NCBI RefSeq assembly: GCF_026339955.1
Contig: NZ_JAPEPW010000001.1
Span: 6,655,001-6,719,000 of the forward strand
Source of the DNA: Streptomyces sp. NBC_01549
GTDB taxonomy: Bacteria > Actinomycetota > Actinomycetes > Streptomycetales > Streptomycetaceae
Reading direction: 5' to 3'
Length of the DNA: 64,000 bases
The notes under the pieces are model-generated. The model worked only from the letters and a program-made list of their open reading frames with translations, had not been told where the DNA came from and did not search any database. Positions 40,730-49,402 of this stretch are shown here, one piece after another. How positions within the stretch are numbered: position 1 is the stretch's first letter; each line of letters opens with the position of its first letter. Position numbers and translations under genes: made by a program.

Positions 40730-41437
40730 ATGACGACAACACTGATCACCGGAGCGAACAAGGGTCTCGGTTACGAGACCGCCCGCCGACTCGTCGCCGC
40801 GGGCCACACCGTCTACGTCGGCAGCCGGGACGCCGAACGCGGGCTCCGGGCCGCCGAACGGCTGGGCGCCCGGACCGTCCAACTCGATGTCACCGACGAC
40901 GACTCGGTGCGGGCCGCCGTGAAGGCCATCGAGGCCGAGGGCGGGCTGGATGTACTGATCAACAACGCGGGCATCGAGGCGAGGGGCGACGGCAACACCG
41001 TGATCGGCGCCGCGGACGTGACCGCCGACATGATGCGTGAGACGTTCGAGACGAACGTCTTCGGCATGGTGCGCGTCACCCACGCGTTCCTCCCGCTGTT
41101 GCGGCGCTCGGCCGCCCCGGTGGTGGTCAACGTCAGCAGTGGGCTGGCCTCGCTGGCCCGGGTGAGCGAAGCGGGCACCCCGACGTACGCCTACCCGGGC
41201 GTCGCCTACCCGGCGTCGAAGACCACCGTCAACATGCTCACGGTGCAGTACGCGAAGGCGTTCCCGAACATGAGGATCAACGCGGTGGAGCCCGGCTTCA
41301 CCAAGACCGACCTGAACGGGAACACCGGCATCCAGACCGTCGAGCAGGGCGCCGAGATCATCGTACGGACGGCGCAGATCGGCCCCGACGGTCCCACCGG
41401 GGTCTTCTTCGACGCCGAAGGCACCCTTCCCTGGTAG
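40730..41437 (+). CDS. Short-chain dehydrogenase/reductase
   Basis: The 235-residue SDR has TLITGANKGLGYETARRL (cofactor TGxxxGxG), LDVTDDDSV, LINNAGIE and the catalytic YPGVAYPASK region (Tyr and Lys four apart) after VVNVSSGLAS. A basic residue in VGSRDAERG suggests NADPH. GGTGGAG is six bases before the ATG. It forms a small redox cluster with the aldo-keto reductase that follows; both may be under the TetR at 42488. Confidence 0.9.
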   Translation: MTTTLITGANKGLGYETARRLVAAGHTVYVGSRDAERGLRAAERLGARTVQLDVTDDDSVRAAVKAIEAEGGLDVLINNAGIEARGDGNTVIGAADVTADMMRETFETNVFGMVRVTHAFLPLLRRSAAPVVVNVSSGLASLARVSEAGTPTYAYPGVAYPASKTTVNMLTVQYAKAFPNMRINAVEPGFTKTDLNGNTGIQTVEQGAEIIVRTAQIGPDGPTGVFFDAEGTLPW

Positions 41438-41475
41438 TCCGAGTACGTCACCACGTACGCGTCGCGCATCCTCCG

Positions 41476-41528
41476 ACCAGATCCCCAGCCCGCCCCCAGA
41501 AAAACCAGATCCCCAGCCCCCAGAAAAC
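41476..41528 (+). repeat. Near-perfect 28-bp tandem duplication before the aldo-keto reductase
   Basis: ACCAGATCCCCAGCCC begins two adjacent copies (41476-41503 and 41504-41528), the second slightly shorter, each ending in a short A run. The duplication lies in the leader between the SDR and the aldo-keto reductase. Confidence 0.75.
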
Positions 41529-41540
41529 AGGAGCATCGAC

Positions 41541-42410
41541 ATGACCGTGCGGTCACTTCCCGGCGGAACGTTCACCATGGCCAAGGACCTGACAGTGACC
41601 CGCGTGGGCTACGGCGCCATGCAGCTCGCAGGGCCGCATGTGTTCGGGCCGCCCGCCGACCGGGACGCCGCCCTGGCCGTCCTGCGCGAGGCCGTCGAGC
41701 GGGGGATCACGCACATCGACACCTCCGACTTCTACGGCCCGTACGTCACCAACCAGCTCATCAGGGAAGCGCTGCACCCCTACCCGGCAGACCTGCACAT
41801 CGTGACCAAGGTCGGAGCCCTGCGGGACGCCGAGGGAGGCTGGCCCAAGGCGCTGTCGCGCGACGAACTGCGCCAGGCCGTGCACAGCAACCTCGAGAAC
41901 CTCGGCCTGGACACACTCGACGTCGTCAACCTGCGGGTCGGAGGGCTCGACGCCCCCGAGCCGGGTTCGCTCGCCGAACCGTTCACCGTGCTCGCGGAGC
42001 TGCAGCAGGAGGGTCTGATCAGGCATCTCGGTGTCAGCACCGTCTCCGCCGAGCAGATCGAGGAAGCCCGGTCCATCGCGCCCGTGGTGTGTGTGCAGAA
42101 CTTCTACAACCTCGCGAACCGCGCCGACGACGCCCTGATCGACTCCCTGGCCGAACAGGGCATCGCCTATGTGCCCTACTTCCCCGTCGGCGGCTTCTCC
42201 CCGCTGCAGTCGGACACCCTGCACGCGGTCGCGGGCCGACTGGAGACCACTCCGGTCGCCGTCGCCCTGGCCTGGCTGCTGCAGCGTTCCCCGAACATCC
42301 TGCTCATCCCCGGCACCTCCTCGGTGGCACACCTGCGCGACAACCTCGCCGCTGCCGCCCTGGTCCTTCCCGAGAAGGAGCTGGCCGAGCTGAACGGGAT
42401 CGCGGTGTGA
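41541..42410 (+). CDS. Aldo/keto reductase
   Basis: The 289-residue AKR has a TIM-barrel pattern: GYGAMQLAGPHVFGPPADRD, the catalytic Asp and Tyr in HIDTSDFYGP, Lys in LHIVTKVGA, the GVSTVSAEQIEEA region and the cofactor part IPGTSSVAHLRDNLAAA. Where the catalytic His is normal (a LHR- or QLH-like motif) it reads VVNLRVGG, so that position is Asn or Leu. This variant is seen in some actinobacterial AKRs. NADPH-linked reduction of an unknown carbonyl is expected. AGGAG precedes the ATG. Confidence 0.88.
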   Translation: MTVRSLPGGTFTMAKDLTVTRVGYGAMQLAGPHVFGPPADRDAALAVLREAVERGITHIDTSDFYGPYVTNQLIREALHPYPADLHIVTKVGALRDAEGGWPKALSRDELRQAVHSNLENLGLDTLDVVNLRVGGLDAPEPGSLAEPFTVLAELQQEGLIRHLGVSTVSAEQIEEARSIAPVVCVQNFYNLANRADDALIDSLAEQGIAYVPYFPVGGFSPLQSDTLHAVAGRLETTPVAVALAWLLQRSPNILLIPGTSSVAHLRDNLAAAALVLPEKELAELNGIAV

Positions 42411-42450
42411 GCACCACCGCGCCGGCTCGCTCGCGGCGTACGGTACGAAC

Positions 42451-42479
42451 TTGTTTTACACGAACGCGTTCGTTATCGT
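42451..42479 (+). promoter_or_regulatory. TetR gene promoter overlapping a 14-bp palindrome
   Basis: TTGTTT (42451-42456) and TATCGT (42474-42479) are separated by exactly 17 bp. The spacer holds the perfect palindrome ACGAACGCGTTCGT (42460-42473). The expected start of transcription is within a few bases of the ATG at 42488, so the mRNA is probably leaderless and the palindrome is the likely self-operator. Confidence 0.6.
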
Positions 42480-42487
42480 TTTGTGTC

Positions 42488-43183
42488 ATGACCTCAGAGA
42501 AGCCCGCTCCGATCAGCCGGCGCGAACGACCGGCGAAGCCCGCCCTGACCAGGCAGGGAATCATCGACGCCGCGCTGACGATCCTTCGTGACGAGGGCCT
42601 GGGCAAGGTGACGATGCGTCGCATCGCCACGGCCCTCGACACCGGGCCCGCGTCGCTCTACGTCTACGTCCGCAACACCGGGGACCTGCACGCCCAGATC
42701 CTCGACTCCCTGCTGGCGCCGGTCAAGGTGCCCGCACCGGAGGCCGGGACATGGCGGGACCGGCTGAAGGCGCTGCTGGCCGGCTATGGCGAGGTGCTCT
42801 TCCGCCACCCGGAGATCGCCCGGATGGCGATGTCCACGCAGCCGAGCGGCCCGAACTACCTGGCGTTGGCCGACGCGATCCTCGGCCTCCTCGACGAGGG
42901 CGGGGTGTCGGGCCGGGAAGCGGCCTGGGCCCTGGACTTGCTGCTGCTGTATCCCACCGCCGTGGCCGTCGAACACAGCTCCCCGAAGCCCGTCACACAG
43001 GAGGTCGACGAGTTCTCCGCCCTGGCCGCGAAGATCGCCGCGGCGGACCCGGCGCGCTACCCCCACGTCGCCCGGCTCGGCGACACACTCATGTCGGGAG
43101 ACGGCCCGACCCGCACCGACTGGGCTCTGGACGTCATCCTGGACGGAGTCCTCGCCGCGGCCTCGCGTGCGTCCACCGAGTAG
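42488..43183 (+). CDS. TetR-family transcriptional regulator (TetR_C_1-like)
   Basis: The 231-residue protein has a TetR N-terminal domain: ALTRQGIIDAALTILRDEGL, KVTMRRIATALDTGPASLYV and YVRNTGDLHAQILDSLL, followed by an all-helical ligand domain with PEIARMAMSTQPSGPNYLAL. The ATG follows directly on the promoter with no ribosome site, fitting leaderless translation. The palindrome in its promoter is the likely operator. Targets may be the SDR and AKR genes upstream. Confidence 0.9.
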   Translation: MTSEKPAPISRRERPAKPALTRQGIIDAALTILRDEGLGKVTMRRIATALDTGPASLYVYVRNTGDLHAQILDSLLAPVKVPAPEAGTWRDRLKALLAGYGEVLFRHPEIARMAMSTQPSGPNYLALADAILGLLDEGGVSGREAAWALDLLLLYPTAVAVEHSSPKPVTQEVDEFSALAAKIAAADPARYPHVARLGDTLMSGDGPTRTDWALDVILDGVLAAASRASTE

Positions 43184-43445
43184 CGCGGCTGGTGAGAGTG
43201 GGGTGTGTGTTTCCCTTGTGTCGCAAGTCGCGCCCGCATGTGTGCCTAGGGTTGATCCGTAAGCGCGGGAAAGCGGCGAGGGCCGTGACCAGGACCTCGC
43301 ATCATGTCTCCGGCGGTACGGACAACGCGACTTCAGTGCCTCGCACCTGAGAGCGGTTGTCGTGGCGGCAGGCCCCTTGGCGTCGGAGCCCGCGGGGAAC
43401 CGTCCGTGGTCTGTGCCGCGGGTGCGGCAACGGCAAGGGGTGTTG

Positions 43446-44645
43446 ATGGAAGGCGCGGATCTTCCAGTGGGGAACCGGTGCGCGCCGGCCCGCGGCGTCG
43501 CCCGGGGTGTGCGACAGGAGCGCAGGGGCATACGACCGCATATCGTCGTCCTGGCGGCATGGACGTTGCTCTGGTTCCTGTTCGTGCGGAGACACGGGGG
43601 GATCTCCTGGCACTACCTGCGAACCGGAGGTGAGCTGCTCTTCGGTGCCGCGCCCGGTGGCGGCCTGGCCATCTACGCCAACCATCCGGAGCTGCAGATC
43701 GGCCCCGTGAGCTTCCTGGCGGCCGCGCTGTTCGCCCCCCTGCCACCCCACCTGGCGGAGATGCTGGCGGAGGCGGTGATGTCCGCGCTCGGCCTCTACA
43801 TGCTGGTTCTCGTCGGCCGCAGCGCCGCCGACCACAACCGCGGCACGGGACTCAACCATCGCCGGCTTCAGCAGCGGGTGCTGGTGGCAGGGGTGGCCTT
43901 CATTCCGATGTGGGTCGAAGTCGCCGTCCGTTTCGCCCACTTGGACGACGTGCTCGCGCTGTTCTTCACCACGTTGGCCGTACGTGCCCTGGTGCGCGGC
44001 CAGGGACGCACGGTGGGCATCATGCTGGCCCTCGCGGTGGACTCGAAACCCTGGGCGTTGGCGTTCGCGGCTCTGCTGCTCGCCCTGCCCGCCGCGCAAC
44101 GCCGCAACTCCGCACTCTGGACGGTCGGCCTCGTGGCCGTCGCATGGCTGCCGTTCTACGTCACCCATCTCAACTCGGCGGCCGCCGCCAGATTCACCAT
44201 CGCCAACCAGCCAGCTTCGGCGCTGCGTTGGCTGGGGGTGCCGGCCCCGGCCACGCCCTGGTGGGACCGCCCGGCCCAACTGCTACTGGGACTTGGGCTC
44301 GGCACACTGGCGGTACTCAGAGGCCGCTGGCCCGCGGTCGTGCTGCTCGGCGCCGACGCCCGCATCGCACTAGACCCGAGCGTCTACACGTACTACAGCG
44401 CCTCGATCCTGCTCGGCACCCTGCTGTGGGACGCGGTCGGACAGCGTCGTCTGGTGCCGTGGTGGAGCTGGATCGCCCTGCTCTCCCTGTACGGCAGCAC
44501 CTTGCTGGTGCCCTCCGACCGGATCTGCGGCCTGATCCGGCTGGCGTTCGCCGCGGGGTCGGCGGGCTACGTCCTGCTGGGGCCCGTGCCGCGCCGTCGG
44601 CGCACAGTGGTGAAGGCTCCTTCTCAGGCGTCCCCCCAGGTGTGA
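43446..44645 (+). CDS. Multi-pass membrane protein, GT-C glycosyltransferase-like
   Basis: The 399-residue protein has about ten membrane helices, with HIVVLAAWTLLWFLFVRRHG first. The loop VEVAVRFAHLDDVLALFFTT contains an acidic HxDD pattern as in polyprenol-phosphate-dependent GT-C mannosyltransferases. ALAVDSKPWALAFAALLLAL further recalls such enzymes. No other catalytic motif can be shown, so the family call is an inference. Start ATG 43446. Upstream 43184-43445 is intergenic and shows no clear gene. Confidence 0.5.
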   Translation: MEGADLPVGNRCAPARGVARGVRQERRGIRPHIVVLAAWTLLWFLFVRRHGGISWHYLRTGGELLFGAAPGGGLAIYANHPELQIGPVSFLAAALFAPLPPHLAEMLAEAVMSALGLYMLVLVGRSAADHNRGTGLNHRRLQQRVLVAGVAFIPMWVEVAVRFAHLDDVLALFFTTLAVRALVRGQGRTVGIMLALAVDSKPWALAFAALLLALPAAQRRNSALWTVGLVAVAWLPFYVTHLNSAAAARFTIANQPASALRWLGVPAPATPWWDRPAQLLLGLGLGTLAVLRGRWPAVVLLGADARIALDPSVYTYYSASILLGTLLWDAVGQRRLVPWWSWIALLSLYGSTLLVPSDRICGLIRLAFAAGSAGYVLLGPVPRRRRTVVKAPSQASPQV

Positions 44646-44860
44646 CGTGCACCAGGAATGAGGCGTCGGCTTGCGGACGTCCGTCGGGATGAATGGGTTG
44701 ATGAATGTCACACAGCTAAAAATCTCGCAATTCAGACATATCTACATCTACCGAGCTCCGGCGTCTCGGCTGTCCCTGTAGCGTCGCCGTCGTTCGGGAA
44801 TCGGAACGTGCCCATGAGCGGGCTGCCGATGTGACCGCAGACACGGAGCGGGGAACCTTC

Positions 44861-45766
44861 ATGCCGGAAATGCACGCACTGCGCCGCGCGCGGCGTGGAC
44901 TGGCCGCGACCGCGGCCGTGGGGACAGCGCTCGCGGCGCTGTGTGCCGCCACGCCGGCCCAGGCGAGCACCGCCGACGCCGCGTCCACCGCCACCGTCAC
45001 CGTCGGCGGCTCCCAGGTGAAGTGCACCTCTCAGCGGCCGGGGCTCGCGGCCCGGCTCTCGAAGGACCTCGCGGGCGCCCTGCACGGGCGGGACCGCGCC
45101 GCGGCGCTCGCGTTGTACGACCGCACCTCGGCGACCTCGTGCAGCTTCCGGGCCGACGCCGCCTTCGACTCGGCGAGCGTGGTCAAGGTCACGATATTGG
45201 GGGCGCTGCTGCGCCAGACCATGGAGCAGCACCGGGCTCTGACCGCTCGCGAGGTGGAACTGACCACCGCCATGATCACCAAGTCGGACAACGACGCGAC
45301 GAACACCCTGTGGCACCAGATCGGCCACACCGGCATCCAGCACTTCCTGACCCTGGCCGGAATGCGGGACACCGTTCCCGGGCCCAAGGGGTACTGGGGG
45401 CACACCCAGGTCACGGCCGCGGACCAGCTGAAGCTGCTCCGCCTGCTCACCTCGGACAACTCCGTCCTCGACGGGCATGCGCGTACCTACGCCCTGCGGC
45501 TCATGAACCGGGTCGTCCCCGAACAGCGCTGGGGAACGCCGGCCGGGGCCCCCGCGACGGCCACCGTTCAGGTCAAGAACGGCTGGCTGCCGCGCGACAC
45601 CCACGGCTGGCGGGTGCACAGCGTCGGCGTGTTCACCGGCGGCGGTCACGACTACGGAATGGTCGTGCTCTCGCAGGACAACCGCACGATGGACGACGGT
45701 GTCGCGACCGTCGAGGGCGCCGCCCGTGCCGTCAACCGGGACCTGAACACCTCAACTGCCGCATAG
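44861..45766 (+). CDS. Secreted class A beta-lactamase-like serine hydrolase
   Basis: The 301-residue protein has a long signal peptide (RGLAATAAVGTALAALCAAT, cleaved near AQA-STA). The serine-lactamase motifs are present: Ser106-V-V-Lys109 in DSASVVKVTI, Ser142-Asp-Asn in KSDNDAT and Lys239-Asn-Gly where KTG is typical. The Omega-loop Glu is not obvious. It may be a beta-lactamase or a related secreted penicillin-binding-like peptidase. GAGCGGGG precedes the ATG. Extracellular location is predicted. Confidence 0.8.
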   Translation: MPEMHALRRARRGLAATAAVGTALAALCAATPAQASTADAASTATVTVGGSQVKCTSQRPGLAARLSKDLAGALHGRDRAAALALYDRTSATSCSFRADAAFDSASVVKVTILGALLRQTMEQHRALTAREVELTTAMITKSDNDATNTLWHQIGHTGIQHFLTLAGMRDTVPGPKGYWGHTQVTAADQLKLLRLLTSDNSVLDGHARTYALRLMNRVVPEQRWGTPAGAPATATVQVKNGWLPRDTHGWRVHSVGVFTGGGHDYGMVVLSQDNRTMDDGVATVEGAARAVNRDLNTSTAA

Positions 45767-46004
45767 GTATTCCCCTTTCGCGCCGATCAGTCGGAGGTTA
45801 GGGTGCGGGAAACGAGTGTGATTCCGAGGAGTCGAGACATGCCCGGTCGTACGAGCGCGCGTTGACGTCGTAGGCCCTGAGCGGCCCGTCATCGCGTGCT
45901 GCCCTTGATGCGCGGCACAGCGAGCCTTCCCGCACCTGAACCGTCGGCGTACGCGTCGTGCGCCGGGTGGCGGGCTCTGTTTTGCGCGACCCAAGGGGTT
46001 TCCC

Positions 46005-47324
46005 ATGCCGGACGCTTCCTCCTGTCCGCCCTCGTCGTCCTCCTCGGCCTCCTCGTCCTCGTCATCCTCCGCGTCGGACGCCGGGCCTCCCGTCCCGTCG
46101 GCCCTCTGGCGAGACGCCGACTTCCGCCGACTGTGGGTGGGGCAGACGGCCTCCCAACTCGGCGAACACTCGAGCTTGGTGATCCTTCCGCTGATCGCGG
46201 TTCTGACACTCGACGCTGGTGCCGGCAGGCTGGGCGTCCTGCGTGCGGTGGGGCAGGCACCGATCCTGCTGCTCTCGCTTCTCGTCGGCGCGTGGGTGGA
46301 CCGATGGCGGACCCGCACGGTGATGGTGCTGGCGGATCTCGGCCGTGCTCTGGCGCTGGGCGCCGCCGCCCTGGCCGGACTCCTCGGCGGGCTCGGCCTG
46401 CCGGCACTCCTCGTGGTCGCCTTCACGGTCGGGGCCCTGTCGGTGTTCTTCGACGTGGCGTACCAGGCCTCTCTCGTACGACTGGTGGAACGCGACCGGT
46501 TGACGCGAGCCACCAGCGCGATCGAAGGCAGCCGCTCGGCGGCGCAGATCGTCGGCCCCGCCCTGGGCGGCGCGCTGGTGTCCCTGCTGTCGGCGCCGAT
46601 CGCCGCCGCGTCCTGCGCCCTGTCCTTCGCGGGGTCGTTCCTTTCGATCCGGCGGATCCGGCGGATCGAATCGATCCCGAAGCGCTCGGAACGTGCCCCT
46701 CGGGTCTGGCGCCGGATCCACGAGGGCCTCCGCTTCGTCGTCGGGGACCCCTCGCTGCGGACCGTGGGCCTGGCCTCGGCCGCTTTCCAGTTCTCCTTCG
46801 CGGCGACGATGACCGGCTATCTGCTCTTCCTGCCACGGGAGTTGGACCTGTCGGGCGGCGCCGTAGGGCTGACACTCGCCGCTACGGGGCCGGGCGCGCT
46901 CCTGGGGTCTCTGCTGGCCGCCCGTCTCCCGAGCCGGTTCGGTCACGGCGCGGTGCTCGTGTCGGCGGCGGCGCTCGGCGACGGCGTGATGCTGTGCGTG
47001 CCGGCGCTGCGCGGCCCCTCCGTGGTGACCATCCCCTCGCTAGTCGCGGTCAACTTCGTGTTCGGGACCTTCAGCCAGCTGGTGAACGTCACGGTCACGG
47101 CCGTACGGCAGGCCGTCACCCCGGACGGGATGCACGGCCGCGTGTCCGCGACGATCACGTTCGTCGGCATGGGAGCGAGCCCGCTGGGCTCGCTTCTCGG
47201 CGGCTTTCTCGCAGGGGAGTGGGGGCTGCGCACCAGCCTCCTGGTGACGGCCGCCGGCATGATGCTGTCCCCCGTGCTGATGGCCCTGTCCCCACTTGCC
47301 CGCCTCGGACGCGAGCTTCCTTGA
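46005..47324 (+). CDS. MFS transporter with poly-serine N terminus
   Basis: A 439-residue 12-helix MFS protein of the enterobactin-exporter-like (MFS_3) class: LWRDADFRRLWVGQTASQLG, LVGAWVDRWRTRTVM (motif A-like) and LVRLVERDRLTRATSAIEGS. Positions 5-24 of the protein are nearly all Ser (SSSSSASSSSSSSASD), from a TCC/TCG-rich DNA run. An exporter role for a small molecule or siderophore is expected. The end is convergent with the SDR at 47371. Upstream 45767-46004 holds only short frames. Confidence 0.88.
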   Translation: MPDASSCPPSSSSSASSSSSSSASDAGPPVPSALWRDADFRRLWVGQTASQLGEHSSLVILPLIAVLTLDAGAGRLGVLRAVGQAPILLLSLLVGAWVDRWRTRTVMVLADLGRALALGAAALAGLLGGLGLPALLVVAFTVGALSVFFDVAYQASLVRLVERDRLTRATSAIEGSRSAAQIVGPALGGALVSLLSAPIAAASCALSFAGSFLSIRRIRRIESIPKRSERAPRVWRRIHEGLRFVVGDPSLRTVGLASAAFQFSFAATMTGYLLFLPRELDLSGGAVGLTLAATGPGALLGSLLAARLPSRFGHGAVLVSAAALGDGVMLCVPALRGPSVVTIPSLVAVNFVFGTFSQLVNVTVTAVRQAVTPDGMHGRVSATITFVGMGASPLGSLLGGFLAGEWGLRTSLLVTAAGMMLSPVLMALSPLARLGRELP

Positions 47325-47370
47325 CGAGGCTCTCGAGCCGGGCCGCCGCGAGGTGGTGAGGGGCATGGGC

Positions 47371-48141
47371 CTAGAACGAGGCCAGTCTTCGGAGTATCAA
47401 GGCGGAGAGTGGTGTGGGCAGGGTGCGCAGGGCGCGGACCAGGGTTGTCGTGGTCCAGGGGAAGCAGGCCTGTGACGGTTCTCTCTCCAGGGCGCGTACG
47501 ACGTGTCGTGCCGCACGCTCCTGGCTGACCTCGAAGGGCTTGGGGAGGCCGTCGGTGCCGACGCGGTCGGTTGCCACGAAGCCCGGGTGGATGCTGGTGA
47601 ACCGGATGCCGCGGGGGGCCAGTTCGACGCGTGCGGTGTCGATGAGGGTGCGTGCGGCGGCCTTGGCGGCCGAGTACGGGCCCTGGCGGGGGATGCCCAT
47701 CAGTCCGGCCAGCGAGTTGGTGTGGGCGATCAGGCCTCCGTCGCGCTGGCTGTCCATCTGTGCGATCAGCGGGACGAGGTAGTGAACGACGACGTCGTAG
47801 TTGAGGGCCGTGATCCGTGCGATGTCGGCCACGGTGACCTGGTCCATGGACATGTCGGGTCCCTGGCCGGCGTTGAGGAGTGCGATGTCGACGGATCCGT
47901 ACTCCGCGACGCAGGCGCCCACCACTTCGGCGGCCGCCCGCGGGTCCAGTGCGTCCGCGGCGATGTCCAGGCAGGCGCTGCCGGCGGCTCGGATCTCCTC
48001 GGCCACGGAGGCGAGTTCAGGGGCGCGCCGTGCCGTGATCACCAACCGGTTGCCGTCCCGGGCGAGTTGGCGAGCCACCTCCGCACCGATGCCCGAAGAG
48101 GCACCGACGATCAGGACGGTTCGGCCGGTGATGCGCGTCAT
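47371..48141 (-). CDS. Short-chain dehydrogenase/reductase (last gene of the TetR-linked cluster)
   Basis: The 256-residue SDR has VLIVGASSGIGAEVARQLAR, DIALLNAGQG (NAG variant), the Ser in AHTNSLAGLMG and YSAAKAAARTL (Tyr-x-x-x-Lys). It is followed by SIHPGFVATDRVG. AAGGTGA precedes ATG 48141. It is 28 bp downstream of the aldolase gene and probably cotranscribed. Substrate unknown. Confidence 0.9.
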   Translation of the reverse strand: MTRITGRTVLIVGASSGIGAEVARQLARDGNRLVITARRAPELASVAEEIRAAGSACLDIAADALDPRAAAEVVGACVAEYGSVDIALLNAGQGPDMSMDQVTVADIARITALNYDVVVHYLVPLIAQMDSQRDGGLIAHTNSLAGLMGIPRQGPYSAAKAAARTLIDTARVELAPRGIRFTSIHPGFVATDRVGTDGLPKPFEVSQERAARHVVRALEREPSQACFPWTTTTLVRALRTLPTPLSALILRRLASF

Positions 48142-48169
48142 GGTGTCACCTTGCTCGCAGGAGGGGCCG

Positions 48170-49402
48170 TCACAGGAAGTGCCGGCCCTCCCCCCGGTAC
48201 GTCGGTACGGTGTCGACCACCTCGCCGCCGCCGACCAGGTGGAGTTCGCCGACCCGCTCGCACAGCTCACCGGCCTTGGCGTGCCGCAGCCACACCCGGT
48301 CACCGATGCGCAGGACGTGCGCGGGCTTGCCCAGCAGCGGGGTCTGGACCTCCCCGGCCGCCTCGGTGGCGGTGACGCGCAGGCCGGGAGGCCAGGCCAG
48401 GGTGGGCAGCCGGTCCTTGCCGGGCGGGCCGGACGCGACCCATCCGCCGCCCAGGAGCGTCGCGATCTTCGAGGAGGGCCGGCGTACGACGGGCAGCACG
48501 AAGTACGCCGCGGGGGCGGGCCGGAAGGACCGGTAGAAGTCGAAGAGACCGGGACCGTACAGGCCGGAGCCCGCCGCGAGTTCGGTGACCGCGTCCTCCC
48601 GCGTGGTGCTCTCCAGGCTGCCGGTGCCGCCGCCGTTGACGAACCGCAGCGGGGTGACGGCACGTACGGCGGCGACCGCGGCCTCCCGTCGGTGGCTCAG
48701 TTCCTCGACGGACGAACGCTGCATCGCGCGCAGGACGGCCCGCTTGAGCAGGGAACCGGGCTGGTTGTCGCCGAGCCCGGCGACCTGGCCCTCGTACCCC
48801 ATGATCCCGGTCAGTTCGAAGCCCGGCCGGGCCGCGACCTCACGGGCGAACGCGGCCGCCTCCCGCGGGGTGTGCACGGGGGACCTGCGCGGCCCGAGAT
48901 GGAGCCGGCCGCCCGCCAGTCGCAGGGCGGCGTCCAGCTCCAGGCAGACGCGGACGCGGGTGTGCCGGGGGCCGGTCGCGGCGTCCACGAGGTCGAGGTG
49001 CTCGACGGAGTCCACCATCAGGGTGATCCGGGAGGCGAGCCGTTCGTCGGCGGCCAGCCGGCGCAGCGCGGTGGCGTCGGTGGTGGGGTAGCCGACGACG
49101 ACGTCCTCGAACTCCTCGGCCAGCCACAGTGCTTCGGGCAGCGTGAAACCGAGGATGCCCTGGAACCCCGGGCGGGCGAGAGCCCGGCGGATCAGGGCGC
49201 GCGACCGCAGCGACTTGCTCGCGAGCCGGATCGGTTTGCCGCCCGCGCGGCGTTCGAGGTCGAGGGCGTTGGCGTCGAAGGCGTCCAGATCGATGACGCC
49301 GAAGGGCGGCTCCAGGCCGGCGGTCGCCGCGCGCAACCGGTCGAACCGCTCCTGATCCGCGGGGGCGGACCGGGCCGGGGTGGTGGCGGTGTCGGCGGTC
49401 AT
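48170..49402 (-). CDS. Fold-type III PLP amino acid deaminase/aldolase
   Basis: The 410-residue protein resembles alanine-racemase N-domain and D-threonine aldolase proteins: PPFGVIDLDAFDANALDL, then KPIRLASKSLRS with the PLP-binding Lys, GYEGQVAGLGD and the C-terminal LHLVGGGEVVDTVP. Such enzymes cleave or deaminate D-3-hydroxyamino acids. The ATG overlaps the upstream SDR stop by ATGA, so it is translationally coupled. It belongs to the SMP-30 cluster. Confidence 0.85.
   Translation of the reverse strand: MTADTATTPARSAPADQERFDRLRAATAGLEPPFGVIDLDAFDANALDLERRAGGKPIRLASKSLRSRALIRRALARPGFQGILGFTLPEALWLAEEFEDVVVGYPTTDATALRRLAADERLASRITLMVDSVEHLDLVDAATGPRHTRVRVCLELDAALRLAGGRLHLGPRRSPVHTPREAAAFAREVAARPGFELTGIMGYEGQVAGLGDNQPGSLLKRAVLRAMQRSSVEELSHRREAAVAAVRAVTPLRFVNGGGTGSLESTTREDAVTELAAGSGLYGPGLFDFYRSFRPAPAAYFVLPVVRRPSSKIATLLGGGWVASGPPGKDRLPTLAWPPGLRVTATEAAGEVQTPLLGKPAHVLRIGDRVWLRHAKAGELCERVGELHLVGGGEVVDTVPTYRGEGRHFL

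Noticed and set aside
45839..45865. Tiny frame MPGRTSAR with GAGGAG before it, upstream of the MFS gene
   Set aside because: Too short and 140 bp from the gene; no second structure that would suggest attenuation.
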